Positions 7,598 through 16,279 of a stretch of DNA of 57,388 nucleotides are shown piece after piece; positions within the stretch are counted from its first letter, which is position 1, and each line of letters opens with the position of its first letter. The notes under the pieces are model-generated. The model was not told the DNA's origin, searched no databases, and saw only the letters and a program-made list of their open reading frames with translations. Location: assembly GCF_003477525.1 (NCBI RefSeq), contig NZ_QUDO01000026.1:1-57388 (forward strand), read 5' to 3'. The translations under genes were made by a program, and so were the position numbers. The stretch is from Ruminococcus sp. AF41-9 (GTDB lineage Bacteria; Bacillota; Clostridia; Lachnospirales; Lachnospiraceae).

Positions 7598-9045
7598 ATG
7601 TACAGAAAAAAAGGAAGAGGGTGGACAAAACATGTCGATTTTATGCTGCTGGATGTTTTATGCCTGCAGCTGGCATTTATCGTCTCATATATATTTCGGT
7701 TTGGGGCAGATAATCCGTATACGGACAATGATTATCGAACCCTTGCAATCGCATTTCTATTCATCGATTTCTTTGTGGAAATCGTATCAGATTCTTTCAA
7801 GAATGTTCTGAAGAGGGGCTATTTTGATGAATTTATCGCAACGTGTAAACATGTAGTACTGGTAGAACTTGTAGCGACTTTTTATCTGTTTACCACACAG
7901 ATGGGAAGCGTATATTCCAGAATTTCCTACTACATCATGGTTCCGGTTTATATCGTAATCGCTTATACAGCCAGACTACTCTGGAAAAGAGTTCTTCAGA
8001 AACAGGAGTTTAATTCAGAAAAAAAATCACTCTTAATTATTGCACCGGAAATGATTCTGCGTGAAACACTTCAGGCAGTGTCACAGAATCGGCTGGGTTA
8101 TTCAAAAATTATGGCAGTTTCGCTGGATACAGATCTGAAAGGAAAAGTGATCTGTGGAATACCGGTAGTAGCTGATAAGAAAAATGTAATCGAATTTACC
8201 TGTGGTGAATGGGTTGATGAAGTGTTTATCCCTCCTGCGGGGAAAGCGAGTATCCGGATAATCTTGTCGAAGCTTTCATGGAAATGGGAATTACCGTACA
8301 TACAGGAATCACCAGAGCAGGCTCCTTACCGGCAAGCCACCAGCAGGTGGAAAAAATCGGAGCTTATACCGTCATTACCACCAGTATGAATTATGCAGAT
8401 TCTTCGAAACTGCTTGTCAAACGTCTTATGGACATTGCAGGAGGACTGGCAGGGTGCCTGATTACTTTAGTGATCACGATAATTTTCGGACCATTGATCT
8501 ATATCAGTTCTCCGGGACCGATTTTCTTCGCACAGGAGCGAATCGGACGAAACGGCAGAAAGTTTAAGATGTACAAATTCCGAAGTATGTACATGGACGC
8601 AGAAGAACGGAAAAAAGAACTGATGGCCCAGAATAAGATCAGTGACGGGCTGATGTTCAAGATGGATTTTGATCCAAGGATCATCGGAAACAAGATCCTT
8701 CCGGATGGAAGAAAAAAGACCGGCATTGGTCAGTTTATCAGAAAAACAAGCCTGGATGAATTTCCGCAGTTTTTTAACATTTTTAAGGGGGATATGAGTC
8801 TTGTAGGTACACGCCCCCCGACACTCGACGAATGGGAACAGTACGAACCACACCACAGAGCAAGAATGGCATTCAGACCCGGACTGACCGGGATGTGGCA
8901 GGTAAGCGGACGGAGCAATATTACGGACTTCGAAGAAGTGGTGAAGCTGGATACAAAGTACATCAATGAGTGGAGTTTAAGACTGGACGTGAAGATTCTT
9001 TTTCAGACGGTTTTGAGTGTGTTTAAGAGCGATGGGGCGATGTGA
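7598..9045 (+). pseudogene. Polyprenyl-phosphate sugar-1-phosphate transferase (WbaP/EpsL-type initiator), frameshifted
   Basis: First enzyme of the glycan pathway: it moves a sugar-1-phosphate from a nucleotide sugar to undecaprenyl phosphate at the membrane. About 482 residues if restored. The N-terminal part has four to five hydrophobic helices and a Rossmann-like CoA-binding-type domain. The C-terminal catalytic part shows KFRSMYMDAE, KTSLDEFPQFFNIFKGDMS, VGTRPP and RPGLTGMWQVSGRS of PF02397. The two frames meet near 8241-8250: GGAAAGCGAG would read through (GKGEYPDNLVEAF) with one more G. This is a single-base homopolymer-type loss, so true inactivation is uncertain. The ribosome binding site is GGGAG before ATG 7598. 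Confidence 0.87.
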
Positions 9046-9308
9046 GAAAGAAAAGATTGTGGTAACAATTAATGTCTACGGGGCAAACCGAAGCAACGTA
9101 GCATAGTCAAAAAAGACCCGATTTTCACACTCAACATACCGAAGATTCGTTGCAAAATGCCCTGATATATGAGGTGAAAATGGTTGATATTTACACAGTT
9201 TGCCGGTGGATGAGGAACACATAGTGGGAAGGATAAGGCGGATGTGGGTGGAATGAGAAAAGTGGTGGCGCAGATGATAAATTCATCAAAAATCCATGAG
9301 CTTATCAC

Positions 9309-9437
9309 CTACTCTGCTAATGTTCTATTGAGTACACTATCGCCGGTAAATATGAGGGCTACTTTGCTGCGGTTTATTGAGTCATGAAAATATCGGGAAA
9401 AATGGCGATTTCTACTCCGCAACTTTTCTGTTGAGTA
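9309..9437 (+). repeat. Three tandem degenerate ~50-bp units
   Basis: Units begin at 9309, 9359 and 9410, spaced 50 and 51 bp. Each starts CTACT[C/T][T/C]GC, has a T-rich centre and then TTGAGT[A/C], so each can fold as an imperfect hairpin (CTACTC...GAGTAG at 9410-9437 is the best, with CAAC/GTTG extending it). The distal half of each unit loosely shares a TATCG..GG..AAATG string. Confidence 0.55.
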
Positions 9438-9678
9438 GACCTGTCGTGGAGATGATAGGTACATAAAGACGGGGTGTCGAGGGTGGAAAATCTGCATGAT
9501 TTGTTCGAGGTGACGGTGGAGATATGGTTGAAAGTGGATAATATATACAGTTTCAACAACATATACGCGCCTACGCCCTTTGAGTGTATAAACCGACACT
9601 TCGCAAAAATGGGGTATGAGCATGGACGGGGTTCGACAGTATAAAACAACACTTCGATGATTGCAAAAGCAAGACAGA

Positions 9679-9705
9679 TGTACTCAATAAACCGGAGAAA
9701 AGTAG
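9679..9705 (-). repeat. Inverted copy of the ~27-base hairpin unit
   Basis: Read on the minus strand this segment is CTACTTTTCTCCGGTTTATT then GAGTACA. It matches the unit at 9359 (CTACTTTGCTGCGGTTTATT then GAGTC) at about 22 of 25 positions, so the two make a long inverted repeat ~300 bp apart. Confidence 0.6.
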
Positions 9706-9847
9706 AAATAAGATTGCTGCGCCGAAAGGGTATGATAGTAAGGAAAAAGACTTAGGTGAACACACGCTGATATCATCCTGAATTTGGATGTGTAGATAGA
9801 TTAAAAAGAAATGAAAAAGAGATGACGGAAAATGAGGGGAGATAATG

Positions 9848-10675
9848 ATGCAAAATTCAAAATATACAGTTTTAATGTCGGTATACTATAAAGAAAAACC
9901 TGAATACTTATCATTGAGTATCGAAAGCATGCTGAATCAAACTGTTAAGCCGGATGAATTTATTATCGTAAAAGATGGTCCTCTCACGACGGAACTTGAT
10001 GAAGTGATAAATAATTTTGTGACGGCGTATCCTAAAACGTTTAATATTATAGTCAATGAAACTAATCTTGGGTTGGGACCAGCACTTGCAAAAGGAATAG
10101 AAAATTCTAAAAATGAGCTTATCGCCAGAATGGATTCGGATGATTATGTGGTCAGCACGAGATGCGAAAGGCAGTTGGAGAAGTTTAGAGAAGATCCAAA
10201 ATTGGGAATGGTTGGATCTTATGAGGCTGAATTTGTAGATGATATAGATAATGTTATATCAATTCATAGAGTGCCATCTGAGAATGATGAAATCGAACGA
10301 TTTATGCACCGTAGATGTTCAGTATTGCATCCAACAGTTATGTATAAAAAAAGTGCGGTGTTAAAAAGCGGCAACTATCAGTCAGTCTTGCTGTATGAAG
10401 ATTATGATCTGTTTGCAAGAATGGTGCTAGAGTATCACATAAAAAGTTATAATATTCCGGAACCTCTGTATTATATACGAACTAGTGAAGACTTTTTTAA
10501 ACGTCGTGGCGGCATTAAATACGCAAAAACTGTTTTGAAATTTAAGTGGGGACAGTATAGGAAAGGGTATATGTCATTGATGGATTTTTGTATTAGTGGT
10601 TTGGGGCAAGCATTTGTTTGCGTGCTTCCGAATTCATTGAGAAAAAGCTTTTACATGAAATTTTTGAGAAAGTAA
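9848..10675 (+). CDS. Family 2 glycosyltransferase (AmsE-like)
   Basis: A 275-residue GT-A fold transferase that adds a sugar to the lipid-linked repeat unit on the inner membrane face. The N-terminal YTVLMSVYYKEKPEYL is the nucleotide-binding strand, RMDSDDY is the DXD metal/nucleotide site, and LLYEDYDLFARM is the usual ED acceptor-side motif. ATGs at 9845 and 9848 are both in frame; GGGGAG spacing favours 9848. It starts the AT-rich block and is followed 19 bases later by a GT4 gene. Confidence 0.88.
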   Translation: MQNSKYTVLMSVYYKEKPEYLSLSIESMLNQTVKPDEFIIVKDGPLTTELDEVINNFVTAYPKTFNIIVNETNLGLGPALAKGIENSKNELIARMDSDDYVVSTRCERQLEKFREDPKLGMVGSYEAEFVDDIDNVISIHRVPSENDEIERFMHRRCSVLHPTVMYKKSAVLKSGNYQSVLLYEDYDLFARMVLEYHIKSYNIPEPLYYIRTSEDFFKRRGGIKYAKTVLKFKWGQYRKGYMSLMDFCISGLGQAFVCVLPNSLRKSFYMKFLRK

Positions 10676-10694
10676 TATAGGGATAAAAATAATT

Positions 10695-11804
10695 ATGACA
10701 GAACCGATAAGAGTTTTACAGGTTGTAGCATCATTAAATGCTGGAGGAATGGAAAACTATATAATGAATTTGTACCGAATGGTTGATAAATCAAAGGTGC
10801 AGTTTGATTTTGTAGTTCATCATGCAGCTGTTGGTCTTTATGAGGATGAAATACAGAAACTGGGCGGTAAAATTTACCATTTTACAGTATTGGATGATAA
10901 AAATGTTGTTAAGTATATTTCTGAATTGAACAGGTTCTTTGATGAGCATAAAGAGTATCAAATCATTCATGGTCATCTAAGTAGTCTTGCTGTTTTTTAT
11001 CTTGGAGTAGCAAAGAAATATAATGTACCATGGAGAATAGCTCATAGCCATGGAGCTGGCTTTTTGCATACCTTGAAAGGGACGGCAAAATATTTGTTAT
11101 TCAGAACAACAAAATGGAATGCTAATGTTCGTCTGGCGTGCTCAACGGAAGCAGGTAAGTATCTTTATGGAAAAGACACTTTTGAGTTTGTACCAAATGG
11201 AATAGATGTGGACAGATTCACGTTCGATGAAAACAAGCGCATTGAAATGCGGAAAATGCTTGGTATCCGTGACGAGTATGTTATTGGTCATGTTGGAAGA
11301 TTTAATTTACAGAAAAATCATGAGTATCTTTTGCGAATTTTTAAAGAAGTTCAGCAAAAGACACCGAATATCAAGTTATTACTTCTGGGAGAAGGAGAGC
11401 TGTTTTCAAAGATTCAAAATTTAGCAGAGGATTTGGAAATCAAGGATAAAATTATCTTTGCCGGGGTTCATAAAGATGTAGAGAATTATTATCAGGCAAT
11501 GGATGCTTTTGTTTTACCATCCTTGTTTGAGGGACTTCCTGTAACAGGAATAGAAGCGCAGTATTCAGGACTTCCTTGTTTCTTTTCAGATGAGGTGACG
11601 AGGGAAGTTAAGATATGCTCTGACACAAAATTTTTGAAAATCGGCAATGAAAATCTTGGCTTATGGGTAGATGCTATCAGCCAACAAAGAATAAACAAGG
11701 AACGAAATAAAATTGAACTAATTACGAAAAAGTTTGATATAAGAACTGCTGCAAAATCAATGGAAAAAAGATATATAGATTTGTGGAAACAAAGTAATAG
11801 TTGA
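10695..11804 (+). CDS. Family 4 glycosyltransferase (EpsF/CapM-like)
   Basis: A 369-residue GT-B retaining transferase. The N-terminal VASLNAGGMENYIMNLYR holds the acceptor-side glycine loop. IIHGHLSS and IAHSHG follow, then FVPNGIDVDRF, VGRFNLQKNHEYLL at the start of the donor domain, and the C-terminal PSLFEGLPVTGIEAQYSGLP with the E-x7-E nucleotide-sugar motif. Soluble or peripheral, no membrane helix. Spacing to its neighbours is 15-20 bases, so it is in one operon. Confidence 0.9.
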   Translation: MTEPIRVLQVVASLNAGGMENYIMNLYRMVDKSKVQFDFVVHHAAVGLYEDEIQKLGGKIYHFTVLDDKNVVKYISELNRFFDEHKEYQIIHGHLSSLAVFYLGVAKKYNVPWRIAHSHGAGFLHTLKGTAKYLLFRTTKWNANVRLACSTEAGKYLYGKDTFEFVPNGIDVDRFTFDENKRIEMRKMLGIRDEYVIGHVGRFNLQKNHEYLLRIFKEVQQKTPNIKLLLLGEGELFSKIQNLAEDLEIKDKIIFAGVHKDVENYYQAMDAFVLPSLFEGLPVTGIEAQYSGLPCFFSDEVTREVKICSDTKFLKIGNENLGLWVDAISQQRINKERNKIELITKKFDIRTAAKSMEKRYIDLWKQSNS

Positions 11805-11819
11805 AAGGATTATTGATAT

Positions 11820-12956
11820 ATGAGTAAAAAGGTTGGGATAATAACACAACATCGAGTGGTTAATTACGGGTCGGTTTTGCAGACCTATGCATTACAAGAA
11901 AAAATCAAAGATATGGGCTATGAATGTGAAGTCATTGATTATTATCCAGAACGTTTTACTCCGCTCGGGATGCTAAAAAGGATAAAGAACAAGGGAGAAA
12001 AATTCCAAAAGAGTTTTTTGATTAGAAATGCTGCAAGAGCAATAATTATTCCATCTTACATTATACGATTTCGGATGTTTTTTAAGTTTCTCAATGATTA
12101 TATTGATATGACACCTAAAACATATAAAAGTGAGAAAGAATTAGAAAGCGAAAATTTTGATTATGATGTTTATTGTACAGGAAGCGATCAGGTCTGGAAT
12201 TATGGATGGAATGAAAGAATTGAATATCCGTATTATCTGGCATTTGCTCCTGAGTCAGCCAGAAAAATATCATATGCTGCGAGTTTTGGAAAAAGTAAAT
12301 TAGAATCAGATGAAGTAAATGAAACGAGGCGTCTTTTAAAAAGATACAATAGTATTTCTTTGAGAGAACTATCAGGAGTAGAGATTGTTGATAAATTGGG
12401 AATCGAGAATAGTACAAATGTTTTAGATCCCACATTGTTATTAAGTGGAGAAGATTGGAGAAAAATTTCTTCCAGAAAGTTCACGAAGGACAGGTATATT
12501 CTAATTTACAATTTGAACAGAAATCCAAGAATTGATGCGTATGCAAAAGAACTTTCAATTAAAACAGGTTTGGAAGTTAGGTATTTAAGTTATCAATTAC
12601 ATGAGTTTTACAAGAATGGAAAAATGTTCTGTAATCCACCGGTTGAAGATTTCCTTGCCTTAATTGATGGGGCAGACTATGTTATAACAGATTCGTTCCA
12701 TGCGACAGCATTTTCTTTGAATTTCAACAAAGAATTTGTAATTGTATATCCGGGAAAATACAGTACAAGATTGCAAAGCATCTTAGAAATTTTAGGATTA
12801 ACAAATCGAGTTGCAAAAAATGAAAGAGATTTGAGCATTGTTGAATCAAAAATTGATTACAACCGTGTAAATGAGATACTTGCGGCAGAAAGAAAACGTT
12901 CTTTGCTATGGCTTAGCAATGCTTTGAGTGGTGTGAAAAATGAAGACAGTATGTGA
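11820..12956 (+). CDS. Polysaccharide pyruvyl transferase family protein
   Basis: A 378-residue protein of PF04230, relatives of which transfer pyruvate from PEP to sugars as a ketal. It shows the N-terminal KVGIITQHRVVNYGSVLQTY, the central YDVYCTGSDQVWNYGW, and the C-terminal DYVITDSFHATAFSLNF motif. It ends in a 17-base overlap with an FrhB-like protein, a pairing seen in many Firmicute and Bacteroides glycan loci. A second paralog lies at 19726-20826. The actual sugar acceptor cannot be read from sequence. Confidence 0.88.
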   Translation: MSKKVGIITQHRVVNYGSVLQTYALQEKIKDMGYECEVIDYYPERFTPLGMLKRIKNKGEKFQKSFLIRNAARAIIIPSYIIRFRMFFKFLNDYIDMTPKTYKSEKELESENFDYDVYCTGSDQVWNYGWNERIEYPYYLAFAPESARKISYAASFGKSKLESDEVNETRRLLKRYNSISLRELSGVEIVDKLGIENSTNVLDPTLLLSGEDWRKISSRKFTKDRYILIYNLNRNPRIDAYAKELSIKTGLEVRYLSYQLHEFYKNGKMFCNPPVEDFLALIDGADYVITDSFHATAFSLNFNKEFVIVYPGKYSTRLQSILEILGLTNRVAKNERDLSIVESKIDYNRVNEILAAERKRSLLWLSNALSGVKNEDSM

Positions 12957-14052
12957 ATTGAATATGTGTAATGGCTGTATGGCTTGTGTGGAAAAGTGCC
13001 ATAGAAATGCAATTACAATCAAAGATGATTTGAAGTATTATAATGCTCTGGTTGATACTAAAAAATGCGTTGACTGTGGACTTTGCACGAAAGTGTGTCC
13101 ACGAGAAAATGATAATGACATGAGTAAGCCGAAATGGTGGTATCAAGGATGGGCAGATTCTGAAATAAGAGAACATGCTTCATCTGGGGGTGCTGCATCT
13201 GCAATTATTCGCGCATTTATAAAGCACGGTGGATATGTAGCATCTTGCTTGTTTGACAGCGGAAAATTTGTATTTGAAGTAACAAATGAGATGGCAGTTG
13301 CAAGAAAATTTGCAGGATCAAAATATGTTAAGAGTAATCCGGAAAAAATTTACGGAAAAATTCAATCACTATTGAAAGCAAATCAGAAAGTTCTTTTTAT
13401 TGGATTGCCCTGTCAAGTAGCAGCGGTGAATCAATTTATTAAAGATAAGACCAATTTAGTTACCGCTGATTTGATATGTCATGGAACTCCATCACCTTAT
13501 TTACTTAAAAAGTGCCTTCAAGAATATGGACATGATATAAATACCCTTACAGATATCAATTTTCGAATAAAAAGTTTATATGAGTTGAATAGAGACGGGA
13601 AACCTATTGCAGCGTTTCATACTATGGATAATTACCTTATCGCATTCCTTCACTCATATGATTATACAGAAAATTGCTATTCGTGTAAGTTTGCTACTTT
13701 AGACAGAGTATCTGATATAACGCTGGGAGATTCTTGGGGAACCGAACTAAGTGGAGAAGTGAAAAATGGTGTGTCACTAATTCTTTGTCAGAGTGAAAAA
13801 GGTAAAGAGCTGATTGAGAGTGCTGGATTAAACCTTTTAGATGTCGACATCAATAACGCGATTTCACATAATGAACAGTTAAATAAACCTTCAAAATGCA
13901 GTAAATCGCGTGATCAATTCTTTGAAAACTATAACAGGTACAATAACTTTGGAAAAGCCTTGGTGAAAACAGCACCAGGAATTGTGGCGAAAGAAAAAGT
14001 AAAATCTATCGTTAAGTATATTGTTCGTGGGGGGGAACACAGGCCTTCATGA
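12940..14052 (+). CDS. FrhB-like iron-sulfur flavoprotein with N-terminal ferredoxin ('coenzyme F420 hydrogenase beta' family)
   Basis: A 370-residue protein. Residues 1-55 carry two [4Fe-4S] motifs (CNGCMACVEKCH and CVDCGLCTKVCP). Then PF04422/PF04432 domains include SSGGAASAI, FIGLPCQVAAV, LICHGTPSPYLL and YSCKFATLDRVSDITLGDSWG. Family members reduce F420 or other acceptors, but F420 synthesis is not expected in Lachnospiraceae, so the role here is probably redox chemistry on a glycan or isoprenoid donor (inference). It overlaps the pyruvyl transferase gene. A G7 run (14029-14035) lies in the last codons; a length change would alter the C-terminal tail. Confidence 0.86.
   Translation: MKTVCELNMCNGCMACVEKCHRNAITIKDDLKYYNALVDTKKCVDCGLCTKVCPRENDNDMSKPKWWYQGWADSEIREHASSGGAASAIIRAFIKHGGYVASCLFDSGKFVFEVTNEMAVARKFAGSKYVKSNPEKIYGKIQSLLKANQKVLFIGLPCQVAAVNQFIKDKTNLVTADLICHGTPSPYLLKKCLQEYGHDINTLTDINFRIKSLYELNRDGKPIAAFHTMDNYLIAFLHSYDYTENCYSCKFATLDRVSDITLGDSWGTELSGEVKNGVSLILCQSEKGKELIESAGLNLLDVDINNAISHNEQLNKPSKCSKSRDQFFENYNRYNNFGKALVKTAPGIVAKEKVKSIVKYIVRGGEHRPS
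14029..14035 (+). repeat. G7 homopolymer near the 3' end of the 12940 gene
   Basis: Seven G's encode Gly-Gly of the ...YIVRGG tail. The paralog at 23369 has a G10 run in the equivalent place (LISIGGG). G8 would replace the ending with ~16 new residues and a stop about 25 bases further on. Confidence 0.7.
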
Positions 14053-14111
14053 TTACAGTAAAAGACGGTAAGATGTAATTGCGAGTCGGCAACGGTAACG
14101 GAGGAAAACAT

Positions 14112-15299
14112 ATGAGCAAAAAGAAACTTTTAATATACTATCCAGAAAGTATGCTTAAACCAGTAGGAGGTCCGGCAGGGTATCTATTTAATTTGAGACA
14201 GGGCTTAGATACATTGAACAAGGAGGAATTTCCGATAGATGTTTCTTTTTATGAAGCGGCACCTAAAAGTTTAAGGGATACTGTCAAAAATAAAGACAAA
14301 ATACCAAAACGTTTGCGAGAATTTAGAAGAGCAGTTGATGACATTTTTTATGAAAAAAAGGCGTATCCATTGGACGAGAAATTACATCAATATGATATGA
14401 TTCATTTCCATTCAATTGATGCAATGTATTTATGTAGAAAAACTTTGGAAAATTATAAGGGAACTGTAATTCTAACATCGCATTCTCCGTGCGCAAAGTT
14501 TAAGGAAAAACTAGCGTGGCTGAATCCGTTTGATTATAAGATGTTGAAAAAATGGGTTGACAGAATTGAAGAAATGGATGCCTATTCTTTTAAGCGCGCA
14601 GATTATATTATTTTTCCATGTAAGGAAGCGGAGGAACCATATTATCATACATGGGAAGGTTATGAACAACTCCGAGAAGAAAAAAAGTATCGTTATATGC
14701 CAACTGGAATAGTTGGATGTAAAGCAAAAGTAAATAGAGAAGATTTCAGAAAGAAATACGGAATTCCAGACAACGCTTTTGTGATTTCTTATGCCGGAAG
14801 GCACAATGAAATAAAAGGATATGCTGACTTAAAAAGACTTGGAGAAAAGCTCCTTGCGGATAAGAATGTATATTTTCTAATAGCTGGAAAAGAAGAACCG
14901 ATGACGGGATTGAAAAACGATCACTGGATTGAGGTGGGATGGACAAATGATCCACATTCACTTATTGCCGCTTCAGATGTTTTTGTATTGCCAAATCATG
15001 AAACATACTTTGATTTGATATTATTAGAGGTTCTTTCACTTGGAGTACCCGTTGTAATGAGTCGCACAGGCGGGAATAAGTATTTTGAACAGTTCAAGCA
15101 ACCGGGATTAAAATTTTATGATACGTTGGAAGAAGCACAAGATAGGATATTGGATATTAAAAAAATGCCAGTAGATGAATTGTGCGATGCCAAAGCTGGA
15201 ATAATTGAAATGTTTAATAATGAATTCACTGTTGAAAAATTTGCAAAAATTATATTAATATTATTTCAGAAATTGCAGCAAGCATTAGATGACATATAG
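14112..15299 (+). CDS. Family 4 glycosyltransferase
   Basis: A 395-residue GT-B transferase. The N-terminal YYPESMLKPVGGPAGYLFNL has the glycine-rich loop, MIHFHSIDAM and LTSHSP follow, and the donor half shows YAGRHNEIKGYADL, FLIAGKEEP and PNHETYFDLILLEVLSLGVP with the acidic donor motif. A TTG at 14079 is in frame, but the ATG at 14112 is preceded by CGGAGG at eight bases and is the likely start. It ends three codons into the region where the next gene's RBS lies, which suggests translational coupling. Confidence 0.9.
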   Translation: MSKKKLLIYYPESMLKPVGGPAGYLFNLRQGLDTLNKEEFPIDVSFYEAAPKSLRDTVKNKDKIPKRLREFRRAVDDIFYEKKAYPLDEKLHQYDMIHFHSIDAMYLCRKTLENYKGTVILTSHSPCAKFKEKLAWLNPFDYKMLKKWVDRIEEMDAYSFKRADYIIFPCKEAEEPYYHTWEGYEQLREEKKYRYMPTGIVGCKAKVNREDFRKKYGIPDNAFVISYAGRHNEIKGYADLKRLGEKLLADKNVYFLIAGKEEPMTGLKNDHWIEVGWTNDPHSLIAASDVFVLPNHETYFDLILLEVLSLGVPVVMSRTGGNKYFEQFKQPGLKFYDTLEEAQDRILDIKKMPVDELCDAKAGIIEMFNNEFTVEKFAKIILILFQKLQQALDDI

Positions 15300-15309
15300 G
15301 AGACTTTTG

Positions 15310-16257
15310 ATGAGCAGCGTATTCTCAAAGGTAAGAAGAAAAATTGAATATATCCATAATAAAAAAGCAACTTATGATTACGCTCCTCAGCAGGGAGGTT
15401 GGGAAAAATATGGATCGCCAGTGTTTGGCGATGAAACGACAGCCTCCGTGTTTGATCCATTTGTAGTAATGATAGAAGATAGATACCGCCTTTTTGTCTC
15501 GGAACGAAAAAATAGCGGAATAATATGTACTGATTCTACGGATGGTACAGAATGGGAAAAATGGAAAGTTGCTTTAGAAGCAGGGGATAAGGGAAGCTGG
15601 GAAGAACGGGTTAATCGCGCTTCTGTTTGTAAAATAGATGGAAAATGGTTGATGTGGTACACTGGACAAAGTAGAAATAATAGTGCAATAGGCATCGCCA
15701 CAAGTGATGATGGCATTCGATTTACAAGAATGCAACAAAAACCAATTCTTGTTCCGAGTGAGCCATACGAAAAAGGCTCGGTTATGAATCCGTGTGTTCT
15801 CTGGGACAAAGATGAAAAAATCTTTAAAATGTGGTATGCAGCTGGTGAGCAATTTGAACCAGATGTTCTTTGCTATGCGGAAAGTAAAGATGGCATTAAC
15901 TGGGAAAGGTATGCAAATAACCCTATACTTGAAAAGTCGAATGAAAAGTATGATCAATGCAAGGTAGGCGGATGCGATATTTTGAAGGAAAATGATAGAT
16001 ACTATATGTTCTACATTGGATATCAAAATGTGGATACAGCTAGAGTTTGTATGGCAGAGTCAAATGACGGAATACATAATTGGGTTAGAAGTATGGATAA
16101 TCCTGTTATTTCACCAGAAAAAAAATCCTGGGATGCAGATGCAGTTTACAAGCCTACGGTTGTTTTAAATAAACAAAAAAACAAACTGTTGATGTGGTAT
16201 AACGGTAGAAAACAAAATTGTGAGCGAATTGGTTTGGCAGAATATCGCATCAAATAG
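15310..16257 (+). CDS. Five-bladed beta-propeller glycosidase-like protein (GH43/GH130/GH32 clan-like)
   Basis: A 315-residue protein with repeated blade motifs: DPFVVMIEDRYRLFVSERK, VCKIDGKWLMWYTGQS, GSVMNPCVLWDKDEKIFKMW, GGCDILKENDRYYMFYIG and VYKPTVVLNKQKNKLLMWYN. Each blade carries the 'D...W..y' pattern of five-bladed propeller hydrolases and phosphorylases. No signal peptide or membrane helix is seen, so it acts in the cytoplasm, which is unusual for a polysaccharide hydrolase and fits a role in repeat-unit assembly or donor formation (inference). An ATG at 15289 is in frame, but AGGAG spacing supports 15310. Confidence 0.75.
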   Translation: MSSVFSKVRRKIEYIHNKKATYDYAPQQGGWEKYGSPVFGDETTASVFDPFVVMIEDRYRLFVSERKNSGIICTDSTDGTEWEKWKVALEAGDKGSWEERVNRASVCKIDGKWLMWYTGQSRNNSAIGIATSDDGIRFTRMQQKPILVPSEPYEKGSVMNPCVLWDKDEKIFKMWYAAGEQFEPDVLCYAESKDGINWERYANNPILEKSNEKYDQCKVGGCDILKENDRYYMFYIGYQNVDTARVCMAESNDGIHNWVRSMDNPVISPEKKSWDADAVYKPTVVLNKQKNKLLMWYNGRKQNCERIGLAEYRIK

Positions 16258-16279
16258 AAGATATGGGGAGGGTTAACCG

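Larger units (their letters stand above)
9046..9847. other. ~800-bp non-coding interval with degenerate repeats
   Basis: No frame with a start signal or family motif exists on either strand. The interval lies between the initiating transferase and the AT-rich glycosyltransferase block. It contains related ~27-base imperfect hairpin motifs (9309, 9359, 9410 and an inverted copy at 9679-9705) and looser repeats such as GAAAATGGTTGATATTTACA near 9175 versus a similar string near 9520. It could be a leader RNA region, a recombination junction or a heavily decayed repeat gene. Confidence 0.6.

Noticed and set aside
9628..9645. tmRNA-like 'GGGGTTCGACAG' string
   Set aside because: The tmRNA acceptor stem, tag-coding region and 3' end are absent in the surrounding bases; only a short chance match remains.
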